Assembly: GCA_017380435.1 (NCBI GenBank)
Contig: JAFODZ010000052.1
Coordinates: forward strand, 1-48,158
From: Oscillospiraceae bacterium
GTDB taxonomy: Bacteria > Bacillota > Clostridia > Oscillospirales > Oscillospiraceae
DNA length: 48,158 nucleotides
Direction of reading: 5' to 3'
The notes under the pieces were generated by a model. That model was not told where the DNA came from, made no database searches, and saw nothing but the letters and a program-made list of their open reading frames with translations. The translations under genes were made by a program, and so were the position numbers. Within the stretch, counting starts at the first letter, position 1. Every line of letters starts with the position of its first letter. This document shows positions 7,555 to 15,423 of this stretch, one piece after another.

Positions 7555-7589
7555 GCCGCATCCTTTCACAAAGGGTGCGGCTTTTTTTA
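7555..7589 (+). terminator. Rho-independent terminator
   Basis: A 12-bp stem with one G:U pair (GCCGCATCCTTT/AAAGGGTGCGGC), a 3-base loop and a run of seven T follow the acetyltransferase stop directly. Confidence 0.9.
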
Positions 7590-7606
7590 AAACACAGCAT
7601 ATTATA

Positions 7607-8761
7607 TTATCCAAACAGCCACTGGCCTGCCAGGGAGCAGGCGGTGAGGAGGATCAGAAAGGCAAAATTAAAGGCAGAAAACAGCAGGATATACGAGCCG
7701 GTTTTGCCGGGATTTCGTTTGGTGTAATCCCGGAAGGTGATCAAACTGGCCAGGGAGGCAATCAGTGTTCCCACGCCGCCGATATTCACGCCCAAAAGAA
7801 GCTGCGTATAGTTTTCCGTGAACTGGGACAGCAAAATAGCCGACGGCACATTGCTGATCACCTGGCAGGACAGCACGCTGAAAATCAGTGTATTTTTCTC
7901 CAGCAACCAGGAGAAAAGCTGGCGCACAGGCTCAATTCTTGCCATATTTCCGGAGAAAATGAAGAAAAACACAAATGTCAGCAGCAGCGGATAATCCACC
8001 ATTTTCAGCGCTTTTCTATCTGCGAACAGTAAAACCGCAGGAATTATCAGCAGTCCTATCCAATAAGGAATGCCCCGGAACACGATCGCAATTGCCAGCG
8101 CAAACAACGCTAAATACAAAGCCGTTCTGCCTGCGGGCAGCTTGACCGGTTCTTCCGTCACCTTTAAGGGTTCGTTTTTGACAAAAATCAAGCAGCACAC
8201 TGTAATCAAACACACCGAAATGAGAAACGGCGGCGCCATGATCTTCACAAATTCCCAGGTTGGAATTTTAAAGAAGGAATATAAATACAGGTTCTGAGGA
8301 TTGCCGAAGGGTGTCAGCATACCGCCTAAATTGGCAGCGATATTCTGCATAATATAAGTAAAAGCCAAGTATTTCCGCTTACCGGTAGTATCCAGCACCA
8401 AGAATCCCAAGGGCAAAAAAGTCAGCAGCGCCATATCGTTGGCAATGAGCATAGAGCCGATGAAGGTGATATACACCAGCGCCAGCACAGCAGTTTTTGC
8501 GTTTTTAAAAAGCTGCACGATCTTCTTTGCAAGGATGTAGAAAAACTGGATATTCTTCAGCGCGCAGACCATTGCCAGCACGCAAAACAGGCAGGTGAGC
8601 GTCTTAAAATCAAAATAGCCCAGATACTTTTCATCCGGCGGCACGAGAAACACCGTGATCAGCGCCGCAATCAGTGCCACAAACATTACAATATTCTTTT
8701 TGATCATCTGCACCAACGGTGTGGGCGTCAAATGTGCATAGCGATGAGAGCGTTGGTTCAT
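7607..8761 (-). CDS. SLC13/ArsB-type (ion transporter superfamily) anion permease
   Basis: A 384-residue polytopic protein with about ten helices. It shows two inverted-repeat signature regions of the IT superfamily: IANDMALLTFLPLGFLVL in the first half and ISNVPSAILLSQF in the second, each with the Asn-Asp/Val-Pro reentrant motif. TPFGNPQNLYLYSF is also characteristic of this group. Such proteins move dicarboxylates, citrate, sulfate or arsenite, often with Na+ or H+; the substrate cannot be told here. The start at 8761 (MNQRSHRY) is chosen because an AGAAGA site precedes it; the longer frame to 8836 would add an unrelated hydrophobic stretch. Confidence 0.8.
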   Translation of the reverse strand: MNQRSHRYAHLTPTPLVQMIKKNIVMFVALIAALITVFLVPPDEKYLGYFDFKTLTCLFCVLAMVCALKNIQFFYILAKKIVQLFKNAKTAVLALVYITFIGSMLIANDMALLTFLPLGFLVLDTTGKRKYLAFTYIMQNIAANLGGMLTPFGNPQNLYLYSFFKIPTWEFVKIMAPPFLISVCLITVCCLIFVKNEPLKVTEEPVKLPAGRTALYLALFALAIAIVFRGIPYWIGLLIIPAVLLFADRKALKMVDYPLLLTFVFFFIFSGNMARIEPVRQLFSWLLEKNTLIFSVLSCQVISNVPSAILLSQFTENYTQLLLGVNIGGVGTLIASLASLITFRDYTKRNPGKTGSYILLFSAFNFAFLILLTACSLAGQWLFG

Positions 8762-8864
8762 AATCTGTCTTCTTTCTGTCAGTAATCCTTGCAAATAGTA
8801 GCAGATTCCAAAAAAAATTACAATCCTTTTTTTCAATTTTTGCGCTGTTTCGAGCTATAAAAAC

Positions 8865-8897
8865 ACGCCAGACTTTTCACAATGAAAAGTCTGGCGT
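8865..8897 (-). terminator. Terminator of the acyltransferase gene
   Basis: A 15-bp perfect stem (ACGCCAGACTTTTCA/TGAAAAGTCTGGCGT, 3-base loop). Read on the minus strand it is followed by GTTTTTATAG and lies 15 bases after the stop of the gene ending at 8913. Confidence 0.85.
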
Positions 8898-8912
8898 CAG
8901 TGTATCCAAAAC

Positions 8913-10142
8913 TTATTTCTTGGTGCTATCGTAAAGGATGCGGGAGGCCATATACCACTCCACAGAAGACTGCAGGACCTTGGGTCTGAAGTAATGGATC
9001 TGATGGTATTGATAAACCTCAAAATTCTCACCGGCACCAAACAGCAGGCGATAAATCTGTTCTATGGGGAAGTGGAGAGTAACCGGCTGACCGTCCTGGG
9101 TGCCTGTATATGTCAGGCCGCTTCTATCCAAACGGCAAACGCCTTCACCGGCGTGGCGGGTCAGAGAATCTCCCTCGCCGGGCAAGCGGAATTCCACCTC
9201 GGATTCCAAAGCATAATCCGGGTCATTGCCAATCTGCTCCGTAAGCTGCTGAAGCTGCCAGTCGTACCACTGGCCGAAATTATCAAAGCGGAAGTTACCG
9301 GTGAACTGATAGCGATCATCCACGGATGTGAGGCGGCCGCAATTGGTGCAGCTAAGCTCCCGCCCTTTGGTGGTAAGGGTATATTTCTGTCCGCAGACAG
9401 GACAGGTCGTGAGTATATTTTCCAGTCCCTCCGCCATTTTCTTGCAGCGATAGTGGATATTCGGACGGGTCTGCAGCCATTGGAATTCGTCGTAATACAG
9501 ACGATCCTCCACGCCCTTGCGGATTTCCTCTACTGACAGCTCCTGCAGCTGCTGGGCAGTAAATAAGATATCCAGCTCTGCCTCAATTTTAGAACCCCGG
9601 CGAATGCCGCTGCCCCACTTGGGATCGGCAAAATAATCTCCCTGCAGCTTGATGGTATAAACCGGGACTGCCATCTTCTTCAAAAAGCCATAGGTGTTGC
9701 CTTGAATGTCCTCGAATCGGCCCGCTGTGGAAAGCCGGGCCTCGGGCATCATAGTCAGCACCTCTCCCCTTTTGATCACCTTCATACAATTCATGGTACT
9801 TTCGATGTCCATGGCAAACATACTCTTGGGGAATGCACCCAGCTTTTTCAGCAGAAATGCCAGCCATTTATGGTAGAAATACAGTCTGGCAACCACAAAA
9901 TGGGGGCGGCTTTTCAGCAGTATGGAGCCGGAATAAATAAAGTCGATAAACGAACCGTGGTTACAAAGAACAATCGCAGGACCTTCCGGCTGACCCCCGA
10001 TTTTATTGATCATTTTGATCCGAGTACCCCGGATAAAGCAATAAACCCGCACGCCGGCATGGAGAATATTCAGCAGCACAGGATCACATTTTTGGACTAC
10101 GGTTTTCGAGGTGTGCTTCGGTTTTTTCTCTTTCTTTTCCAT
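8913..10142 (-). CDS. PlsC-like acyltransferase with zinc-ribbon insertion
   Basis: A 409-residue protein. Residues ~35-230 form a lysophospholipid acyltransferase domain: the catalytic H-x4-D box is NHGSFID, and the acceptor-binding motif is MMPEARLST in place of FPEGTR. This family transfers fatty acyl chains to glycerophosphate acceptors at the membrane. It is followed by a four-cysteine zinc ribbon (CPVCGQKYTL...CTNCG) and a C-terminal domain of ~130 residues that I do not recognise. The ordinary enzyme is ~200-250 residues, so the tail is an unusual addition. The basic start (MEKKEKKPKHTSK) has no signal peptide. A single gene with its own terminator; no link to its neighbours is evident. 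Confidence 0.8.
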   Translation of the reverse strand: MEKKEKKPKHTSKTVVQKCDPVLLNILHAGVRVYCFIRGTRIKMINKIGGQPEGPAIVLCNHGSFIDFIYSGSILLKSRPHFVVARLYFYHKWLAFLLKKLGAFPKSMFAMDIESTMNCMKVIKRGEVLTMMPEARLSTAGRFEDIQGNTYGFLKKMAVPVYTIKLQGDYFADPKWGSGIRRGSKIEAELDILFTAQQLQELSVEEIRKGVEDRLYYDEFQWLQTRPNIHYRCKKMAEGLENILTTCPVCGQKYTLTTKGRELSCTNCGRLTSVDDRYQFTGNFRFDNFGQWYDWQLQQLTEQIGNDPDYALESEVEFRLPGEGDSLTRHAGEGVCRLDRSGLTYTGTQDGQPVTLHFPIEQIYRLLFGAGENFEVYQYHQIHYFRPKVLQSSVEWYMASRILYDSTKK

Positions 10143-10241
10143 ATCCTTCGTCTCTTTTTCTGTGTTATTTCATCATTATACAGCGTATCGGCAAATATTT
10201 CAAGTTTATTCCGCCCGCAGCCCCATTGGGAGAAATGTGCA

Positions 10242-10673
10242 TCATCGGTAATTTTCGGAAATATATTGTTTCAATTCGCTGCATTTTTCCACGCAGCCAA
10301 AGGTAAACACCGTATTTTTGATCATCAAACTGCAATGATCCGTGCTGATTTCCTTTTGCGTTTGGTTGATTACAAAATCACTTGCAGGAATATCGTACAC
10401 TTCATACACCGATCCCGTAGCTTGGTTTTTGATAAAAAGGCGGTCATTTTCAAACTGCAATTGATAGTTTTGATGATTGCGGTTTCCCGAAACTGCGCTA
10501 AAAACGCAGGCGATCAATACGATCACTTCAAAGAACACAAATGCTTGCCAGGAAAGTAAAAAGCCCAGGCATGCCGCCGCAGATAACAGGACAAAAAGAA
10601 TAAAAGACGCTTTATATGTTTGCATTTCAACATATTGGCCGTCTGTTTGGGTAACAAAGCTATTTTCCTTCAT
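10242..10673 (-). CDS. YcxB-like small membrane protein
   Basis: A 143-residue protein with two adjacent hydrophobic helices (residues ~23-62) and then a soluble beta-rich region (YQLQFENDRLFIKNQATGS, then DIPASDFVINQTQKEI) ending in LKQYISENY. The layout, two helices plus a PH-like beta domain ending in a helix, resembles the YcxB-like family of unknown function. The ribosome site AGGTAGGG lies on the minus strand before the ATG. No operon partner is clear. Confidence 0.65.
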   Translation of the reverse strand: MKENSFVTQTDGQYVEMQTYKASFILFVLLSAAACLGFLLSWQAFVFFEVIVLIACVFSAVSGNRNHQNYQLQFENDRLFIKNQATGSVYEVYDIPASDFVINQTQKEISTDHCSLMIKNTVFTFGCVEKCSELKQYISENYR

Positions 10674-10807
10674 AAAACCCTACCTTTCATTTTTGTCACT
10701 GCTTCCCCTTTCGCACCAAACCACTTCTTGCCGGAAAGACACCGCAACGAACATGCTCTTCGTAACAGCTGAATTGGAATTTACCTTACTAACGCACAAG
10801 CCATCCA

Positions 10808-10922
10808 GAGCCTCCCCTTGTAGGGGAGGTGGGTCGCCGTAAGGCGAGCCGAAGGGGTTTGCGGAGGCTCTGTTCACCCCTCAGTCACCTTCGGTGACAG
10901 CTCCCCTGCAAGGGGAGCCTTT
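10808..10922. repeat. Gene-less copy of the two-armed palindromic element (copy 3)
   Basis: The left arm (10808-10857) holds hairpins CCTCCCCT/AGGGGAGG and TCGCC/GGCGA. The right arm (10876-10922, 47 bp) holds GTCACC-TTC-GGTGAC and GCTCCCCT/AGGGGAGC. The right arm matches the arm at 45933-45979 in length and layout, with base changes in the stems that keep pairing. It lies between the YcxB-like and DUF523 genes and may also end DUF523 transcription. It is interpreted as a MITE-like derivative of the DUF559 element near 45.5 kb. Confidence 0.7.
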
Positions 10923-10939
10923 GTAAGCTAAACAATCAT

Positions 10940-11359
10940 TTATCCGATCTCTTCCGAGTCGATCACGGGGTAGCCTGCGTCCTTCAGTGCCTGGGCAAAC
11001 AATCCGGATCCCCGGACAAGTTTTCCTGTAAAAGTGCCGTCATAGACCTGCAAGACACCGCAGGTGGGACTTCTGGATTTCAGAACGGCGCACTGAATAT
11101 CCTCATCCCGGATTTCATCCATAATTTGCGCAATGGCCTCCCGCATGGGAGCATCCACATTTTTGCCATTGCGGTCTATAAGCACGCCATTGGCAATTTC
11201 AATGGGAATCCGGGGGCATCCCATACCGGCACGCATTTCCGGGCAGACAGGCAGCACCTCTTTGCCTTCCACAAACGCCGCAACAGCCGGGCTGTAATTA
11301 TGGCCGCCGTTATATTTACATTTTTCGCCCAGCAAACAGGCGCTGACCAAAATTTTCAT
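10940..11359 (-). CDS. DUF523 family protein
   Basis: A 139-residue cysteine-rich protein of the DUF523 (YbbK) family, function not established. It shows the conserved cysteine pattern: ACLLGEKCKYNGG near the N-terminus, CPEMRAGMGCPR in the middle and CAVLKSRSPTCG near the C-terminus, suggesting a metal or iron-sulfur site. The ATG at 11359 is preferred because AGAAAGG lies 9 bases upstream; an ATG two codons earlier (11365) is too close. It is transcribed from a promoter at 11498-11526 through a ~130-base structured leader. Confidence 0.85.
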   Translation of the reverse strand: MKILVSACLLGEKCKYNGGHNYSPAVAAFVEGKEVLPVCPEMRAGMGCPRIPIEIANGVLIDRNGKNVDAPMREAIAQIMDEIRDEDIQCAVLKSRSPTCGVLQVYDGTFTGKLVRGSGLFAQALKDAGYPVIDSEEIG

Positions 11360-11393
11360 ACGCATTTGCCTTTCTACGAAAACGGAGGTTCGG

Positions 11394-11481
11394 TGTAGGC
11401 ACGATGTTATTCTTCCCCACAACTCAATGGTTCATGGTGGGTATTTTGACCGGGTTGGCAAAAGGTTAGACCATACCTACA
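11394..11481 (-). ncRNA. Structured RNA element upstream of DUF523 (leader or 6S-like RNA)
   Basis: Read on the minus strand, 12 bases at 11481-11470 (TGTAGGTATGGT) pair with 11405-11394 (ATCGTGCCTACA), with three G:U pairs, enclosing 64 bases. Inside are stem TTTTG/CAAAA (11463-11459 with 11448-11444, extended by CC/GG) and stem CCCAC/GTGGG (11441-11437 with 11420-11416). A closing stem, an open central region and a terminal stem recall 6S RNA or a cis-regulatory leader. I cannot assign a family. The promoter just upstream supports transcription. Confidence 0.45.
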
Positions 11482-11497
11482 ATACTTCATGATGAAA

Positions 11498-11526
11498 ATT
11501 GTACCATATATACTATTTATTTTCAA
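11498..11526 (-). promoter_or_regulatory. Sigma-A promoter for the structured leader and DUF523
   Basis: On the minus strand: -35 TTGAAA (11526-11521), 17-base spacer, -10 TACAAT (11503-11498). The predicted start is ~10 bases before the structured element. Confidence 0.7.
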
Positions 11527-11555
11527 TCATTTTGATTGAGTATTATAATTTATAA

Positions 11556-11587
11556 GGACGCCAGTCCCCGTAAAGGGACTGGCGTCC
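11556..11587 (-). terminator. Terminator hairpin of the sugar transporter operon
   Basis: A perfect 13-bp stem (GGACGCCAGTCCC/GGGACTGGCGTCC, 6-base loop), 15 bases after the ATPase stop. On the minus strand it is followed by the AT-rich TTATAAATTATAAT rather than a clean T-run. Confidence 0.7.
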
Positions 11588-11602
11588 GAAATATTTTACA
11601 GA

Positions 11603-12727
11603 TTATGCCAGCAGATTCCGCTCGGTCTGCACATCAAAGAAGTGCATAACCTTGCCTTCGAAGGTGATATGCAATGTCTGGCCATAGGTCATACTCTTGC
11701 GCTGCTCGTCTTCCAGCGTGATGGTGGGGATGCGGACGATCAGACGGTCGCCGTTTGCCTCTTCCACGTGCAGGTGCAGCTCAGAACCCATCATCTCGTT
11801 AACACGGATGGTGCAGGGAATGGCATCTGCATCGCCAGCCTTGGCAAGGGTCATATGCTCGGGGCGGACGCCCAGGATGATCTCCTGAGATTCCACATTC
11901 TTAGCCAGCAGCTCACCAGCCTTCTTGCCGGTGACCTCAATGCGGGCGCCATAGGGAGTGACAAAGTACTTGTCGCCCTCACGGACAAGCTGGGTCTTGA
12001 AGGTGTTCATCTTGGGTGCGCCGATAAACTCTGCAACAAACAGATTAACGGGCATATCAAACACCTCAGTGGGGGTGCCGACCTGCTGAATGAAGCCGTC
12101 CTTCATAATGACGATCCGGTCGCCCAGGGTCATAGCTTCGGTCTGGTCGTGGGTAACATAGATGAAGGTGGTGTCGATCTTCTGACGCAGCAGAATGATC
12201 TCAGCACGCATCTGGTTACGGAGCTTAGCATCCAGGTTGGACAAAGGCTCGTCCATCAAAAATACCTTGCTGTCACGGACCATAGCACGGCCGATAGCCA
12301 CACGCTGACGCTGACCGCCGGACAGAGCGCGGGGCTTCCGGGTCAGGTACTGGGTGATGCCCAGGATCTCAGCAGCTTCGGTAACACGCTTATAGACCTC
12401 CTCCTGAGGTGTCTTGCGCAGGCGCAGGGAGAAAGCCATATTCTCAAAAACGGTCAGGTGGGGATACAGGGCATAGTTCTGGAAAACCATGGCGATGTTC
12501 CGGTCGCGGGGCTGCAAGTCGTTCACTACAACACCGTCGATTTCCACAGTACCGTCAGAGATATCCTCCAAGCCGGCGATCATACGCAAAGTGGTGGATT
12601 TACCACAGCCGGAGGGGCCGACGAATACGATAAATTCCTTATCGGCAATATCCAGGTTGAAGTCCTGGACGGCTACGGTATCCTTACCGTAAACCTTTTT
12701 CACATTAGTCAGTTTAACATTTGCCAT
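11603..12727 (-). CDS. msmK: ABC transporter ATPase, MalK/MsmK/UgpC type
   Basis: A 374-residue cytoplasmic ATPase powering a carbohydrate importer. Walker A is GPSGCGKST at residues 37-45; the Q-loop is VFQNYALYPHLTV; the signature is LSGGQRQRVAIGRA; Walker B is VFLMDEPLSNLDA; and the switch His is in YVTHDQTEA. After ~residue 235 comes the regulatory TOBE/OB domain of MalK homologues, with VRPEHM. It is the last gene of the starch locus, 12 bases after the MalG-like gene. Such ATPases often serve several sugar importers in Firmicutes, so it may not be exclusive to this one. Confidence 0.92.
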   Translation of the reverse strand: MANVKLTNVKKVYGKDTVAVQDFNLDIADKEFIVFVGPSGCGKSTTLRMIAGLEDISDGTVEIDGVVVNDLQPRDRNIAMVFQNYALYPHLTVFENMAFSLRLRKTPQEEVYKRVTEAAEILGITQYLTRKPRALSGGQRQRVAIGRAMVRDSKVFLMDEPLSNLDAKLRNQMRAEIILLRQKIDTTFIYVTHDQTEAMTLGDRIVIMKDGFIQQVGTPTEVFDMPVNLFVAEFIGAPKMNTFKTQLVREGDKYFVTPYGARIEVTGKKAGELLAKNVESQEIILGVRPEHMTLAKAGDADAIPCTIRVNEMMGSELHLHVEEANGDRLIVRIPTITLEDEQRKSMTYGQTLHITFEGKVMHFFDVQTERNLLA

Positions 12728-12739
12728 ACTCTATCATCC

Positions 12740-13618
12740 TTATCCTTTCACTGCGCCGCCGGTAACGCCTTCCACATAGTATTTCTGCAAGCACAGGAAT
12801 ACGGTGGTGACGGGGATCGCTACGATCACGCCCGCGGCACAGAACATGGTGTAGTTGGAATTAACCATTGTTCTGGAGAGCCACTCATACATACCCACAG
12901 CCACGCTCATACCGGCGGAGTTTTCGTGGATAATGTAGCTGGCCAGCATAAAGTCACCCCAGGGAGCCATGAAGCCCATCAAAATCGTATAGATCACGAT
13001 GGAGCCGGACAGGGGCATAATCACCTTGTAGAACACCTGCATACGGGTTGCGCCGTCCACACGGGCGGCTTCGTCCAAGGTCTTGGGAATGGTATCGAAG
13101 AAGCCCTTGGAAATGTAGTAACCCATACCGGAGCTGGCACAATAGACAATTATCAGACCAACAGGTGCCATTTCCATGGTCAGACCCAGTTCAGAGAATA
13201 CCTTGTAGATGAGGATCATGGTGAGGAAGCCGGGGAACATACCCAGAATCAGCATCAAGTTCATCAAAGGCTTTCTGGCCTTAAAGCGCAGTCTGGACAG
13301 AGTGTAACTCATGGAAAGCACAAAGAATGTCTGGAAGACAGCAGTGGCAACGCCCATAATGGCAGTGTTGCGGAACCACTTCAAAAAGTCTGTTTCCTTG
13401 AACAGACGGATGTAGTTATCAAATCCCCAAACTTCCGGGAACAGCTCGCCGTCCATCGCAGTGGTGTTCACCTTAAAGGATTCCAACACAATACCGAAGA
13501 AGGGGAACAGCCAAACCAGGGTAATGGCAATCAGAATGATGTACACAATGGTGTTGCTGATGCGTCTGCTGGCCCGGGCACCGAGGCCGGATTTCTTGAT
13601 TTTCGTTTCAGTCTTCAT
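12740..13618 (-). CDS. malG: Maltodextrin-type ABC permease, MalG-like
   Basis: A 292-residue inner-membrane subunit with six helices. The EAA loop that docks the ATPase is present: EAARVDGATRMQVFYKVIMP. The N-terminus (TKIKKSGLGARASRRISNTI) is the usual cytoplasmic start of MalG proteins. The ATG at 13618 overlaps the TGA of the MalF-like gene (TGATG), so translation is coupled; an upstream GTG at 13621 is unlikely. It pairs with the MalF-like permease in the starch oligosaccharide importer. Confidence 0.9.
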   Translation of the reverse strand: MKTETKIKKSGLGARASRRISNTIVYIILIAITLVWLFPFFGIVLESFKVNTTAMDGELFPEVWGFDNYIRLFKETDFLKWFRNTAIMGVATAVFQTFFVLSMSYTLSRLRFKARKPLMNLMLILGMFPGFLTMILIYKVFSELGLTMEMAPVGLIIVYCASSGMGYYISKGFFDTIPKTLDEAARVDGATRMQVFYKVIMPLSGSIVIYTILMGFMAPWGDFMLASYIIHENSAGMSVAVGMYEWLSRTMVNSNYTMFCAAGVIVAIPVTTVFLCLQKYYVEGVTGGAVKG

Positions 13619-15186
13619 CACTGGAAATCCTCCTCATTCTTAGTAGATGGGATCACATTGTAGATGATCAGCGACAGAATTGCGCAGACCAGGAAGATCA
13701 CGATACCAATGACGGATGCCATATAGTATTCGGAGTCTGCACTGCCCAAAGCCATCTTGTACAACCAGGTGATCAGCAGATCTGTGTGACCCACGGAAAC
13801 GCCACCGGCGGTGCCGATCTCGGTATTCAGCGGGTTGCCGCCGGACAGCAGATAGATAACATTGAAGTTATTCAGGTTATTAACAAAGCTGGTCAGCAGA
13901 GAAGGACCGGTGACAAACAGCATATACGGCAGAGTGATCTTGGTATATTGCTGAATGGTATTGGCACCGTCCACCCGGGAGGATTCGTACAGATCCTGAG
14001 GAATGTTCATCAGAATACCGGTAGCTTGCAGCATAACATAGGGAATACCAACCCAGATGTTGATGACGATAACCAGCACCTTTGCCACCGTGGGAGAATC
14101 CCACAGGGAGATGTAGTGGTTTGTCGTCAAATATTCCTTAATAAAGGGAATCTGTCCCAACAGCTCGCCAATAATGCCGGAGGAATCAAACAGCTTGGAC
14201 ACATACAGCAGAGAAACGAACTGGGGAATGGCGATGGTCATAACCAAAGCGGTTCTCCAGAACTTTTTCAGTCTGATGCCCTTCTTGTTGATCATAATGG
14301 CCACGAACATGCCAAGGAAATAGTTGGTGAAGGTGGCGAAGAAGGACCACATCAGAGTCCAGCTCAGGATCTCGCCGAAGGCCAGACCCAAGCCGCCGTT
14401 GCCGAAGTCCAGCAGTTCATTGAAATGCTCCAGACCTACCCAGGAGAACAAGTTGGAATAGCCGTCGTGAGCAGCATCGTAGCTGGTGAAGGCTACCAAA
14501 ACCATGTAGATGATGGGCAGCACCGTGAACAGGGCGATACCGGTCACAGGCAGAGCCAGCAGTGTCTTATGGAACTGGTCGTCGATCAGAGATTTCAGAT
14601 CGTCCTTACCGCTCTTAACCCGCTTGCCCTTGGCAGTGATATCCATGCAGATGCGGCACTGCTTGACCTGCAAACGCCAAGTATAAATAAAGGCAAAAAT
14701 AAAGATGATGGTCAAAAGGCCGTAAAGCATAACCTTTACGGAGTCATCACCGGGTACCCAAACATCGGTATCATAGATCATATCGTACTGGAAGGAACCC
14801 TGCACAGTACCAACGGTCTTGCCGATTTGGAACCAGTTGCCCTTGCCCAGCCAGTGCAAACCGCCGCTGGGCACAAACATATAGCCGAAAAATACGACTT
14901 CAAACAGTAAAAACAGCAGACCCCGAAGGAACTGTCCGTAATACATATTGCCGAAACCAAAAATAAAGAAAGAGGTCTTTACCGCCCAGTTACCCTTGGT
15001 AAAGGTGGTAAAAATATCAACAAACTCGTCCTTCACGGCAGTGCCGCATTTTACGAAGAAGTTGACGATACCCATAAACAGCTTTTTCAGCCAACTGGGA
15101 ATGGCGCAGATAAACATTTTGATGTTGTACCAAAACGCCTGGAATTTACTGAGCTTTAAGTACTCAAGATCGGTTAATTTCTTCAT
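13618..15186 (-). CDS. malF: Maltodextrin-type ABC permease, MalF-like, extended N-terminus
   Basis: A 522-residue inner-membrane permease, longer than most Firmicutes sugar permeases (~300). The first ~210 residues hold extra helices (FFIFGFGNMYYGQFLRGLLF, then FFGYMF) and an extracellular loop, as in E. coli MalF. The core permease follows, with the EAA motif ESSRVDGANTIQQYTKITLP. It forms the channel with the MalG-like subunit and receives oligosaccharide from the binding protein. It lies behind a terminator hairpin and a long palindrome after the binding protein gene, so it is probably expressed at a lower level. Confidence 0.9.
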   Translation of the reverse strand: MKKLTDLEYLKLSKFQAFWYNIKMFICAIPSWLKKLFMGIVNFFVKCGTAVKDEFVDIFTTFTKGNWAVKTSFFIFGFGNMYYGQFLRGLLFLLFEVVFFGYMFVPSGGLHWLGKGNWFQIGKTVGTVQGSFQYDMIYDTDVWVPGDDSVKVMLYGLLTIIFIFAFIYTWRLQVKQCRICMDITAKGKRVKSGKDDLKSLIDDQFHKTLLALPVTGIALFTVLPIIYMVLVAFTSYDAAHDGYSNLFSWVGLEHFNELLDFGNGGLGLAFGEILSWTLMWSFFATFTNYFLGMFVAIMINKKGIRLKKFWRTALVMTIAIPQFVSLLYVSKLFDSSGIIGELLGQIPFIKEYLTTNHYISLWDSPTVAKVLVIVINIWVGIPYVMLQATGILMNIPQDLYESSRVDGANTIQQYTKITLPYMLFVTGPSLLTSFVNNLNNFNVIYLLSGGNPLNTEIGTAGGVSVGHTDLLITWLYKMALGSADSEYYMASVIGIVIFLVCAILSLIIYNVIPSTKNEEDFQ

Positions 15187-15297
15187 TGTTGTTGATACTC
15201 CCTCCCTTTTTTGAATAATAAAATAACGCCGGAAACAAGTCTATGGCAAAGATTTCCGGTGTCTGAATGCGTTGGCAGGTACTCCCCTATCCAACAT

Positions 15298-15365
15298 ACA
15301 CAGGCATTGTTAGCCGCTACACAAGACAACTGTTGTCCTTGCATAGCGGCTAACAATGCCTGTGT
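15298..15365. repeat. Very long palindrome between binding protein and permease genes
   Basis: A 22-bp perfect inverted repeat (15298-15319 with 15344-15365) encloses 24 bases that pair again (CAAGACAAC with GTTGTCCTTG, one bulge), giving an almost continuous ~68-base hairpin. It lies in the 237-base gap of an operon. It could protect the binding-protein mRNA from 3' decay, attenuate readthrough, or be a small palindromic insertion. Confidence 0.8.
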
Positions 15366-15367
15366 GT

Positions 15368-15400
15368 AAAAAACGGTGGGGTGCCATGGGGCACCCCGCC
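15368..15400 (-). terminator. Terminator-like hairpin after the binding protein gene
   Basis: An 11-bp stem (15375-15385 with 15390-15400, one G:U) with a 4-base loop. On the minus strand it is followed by a run of six T (15373-15368). It lies 24 bases after the stop of the binding protein gene and before the permease genes, so it probably lets only part of the transcripts continue. Confidence 0.75.
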
Positions 15401-15423
15401 GCATGAAATTCAGATTCTATCTA

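Noticed and set aside
7607-8836. Start of the permease at 8836
   Set aside because: The extra 25 residues have no ribosome site and add an unrelated segment; the start at 8761 fits the family and has an upstream AGAAGA.
10808-10922. Simple rho-independent terminator pair between DUF523 and the YcxB-like gene
   Set aside because: The hairpins can stop transcription, but the arm lengths, order and linking bases match the DUF559 element copies at 45.5-46.2 kb, so it is recorded as a repeat.
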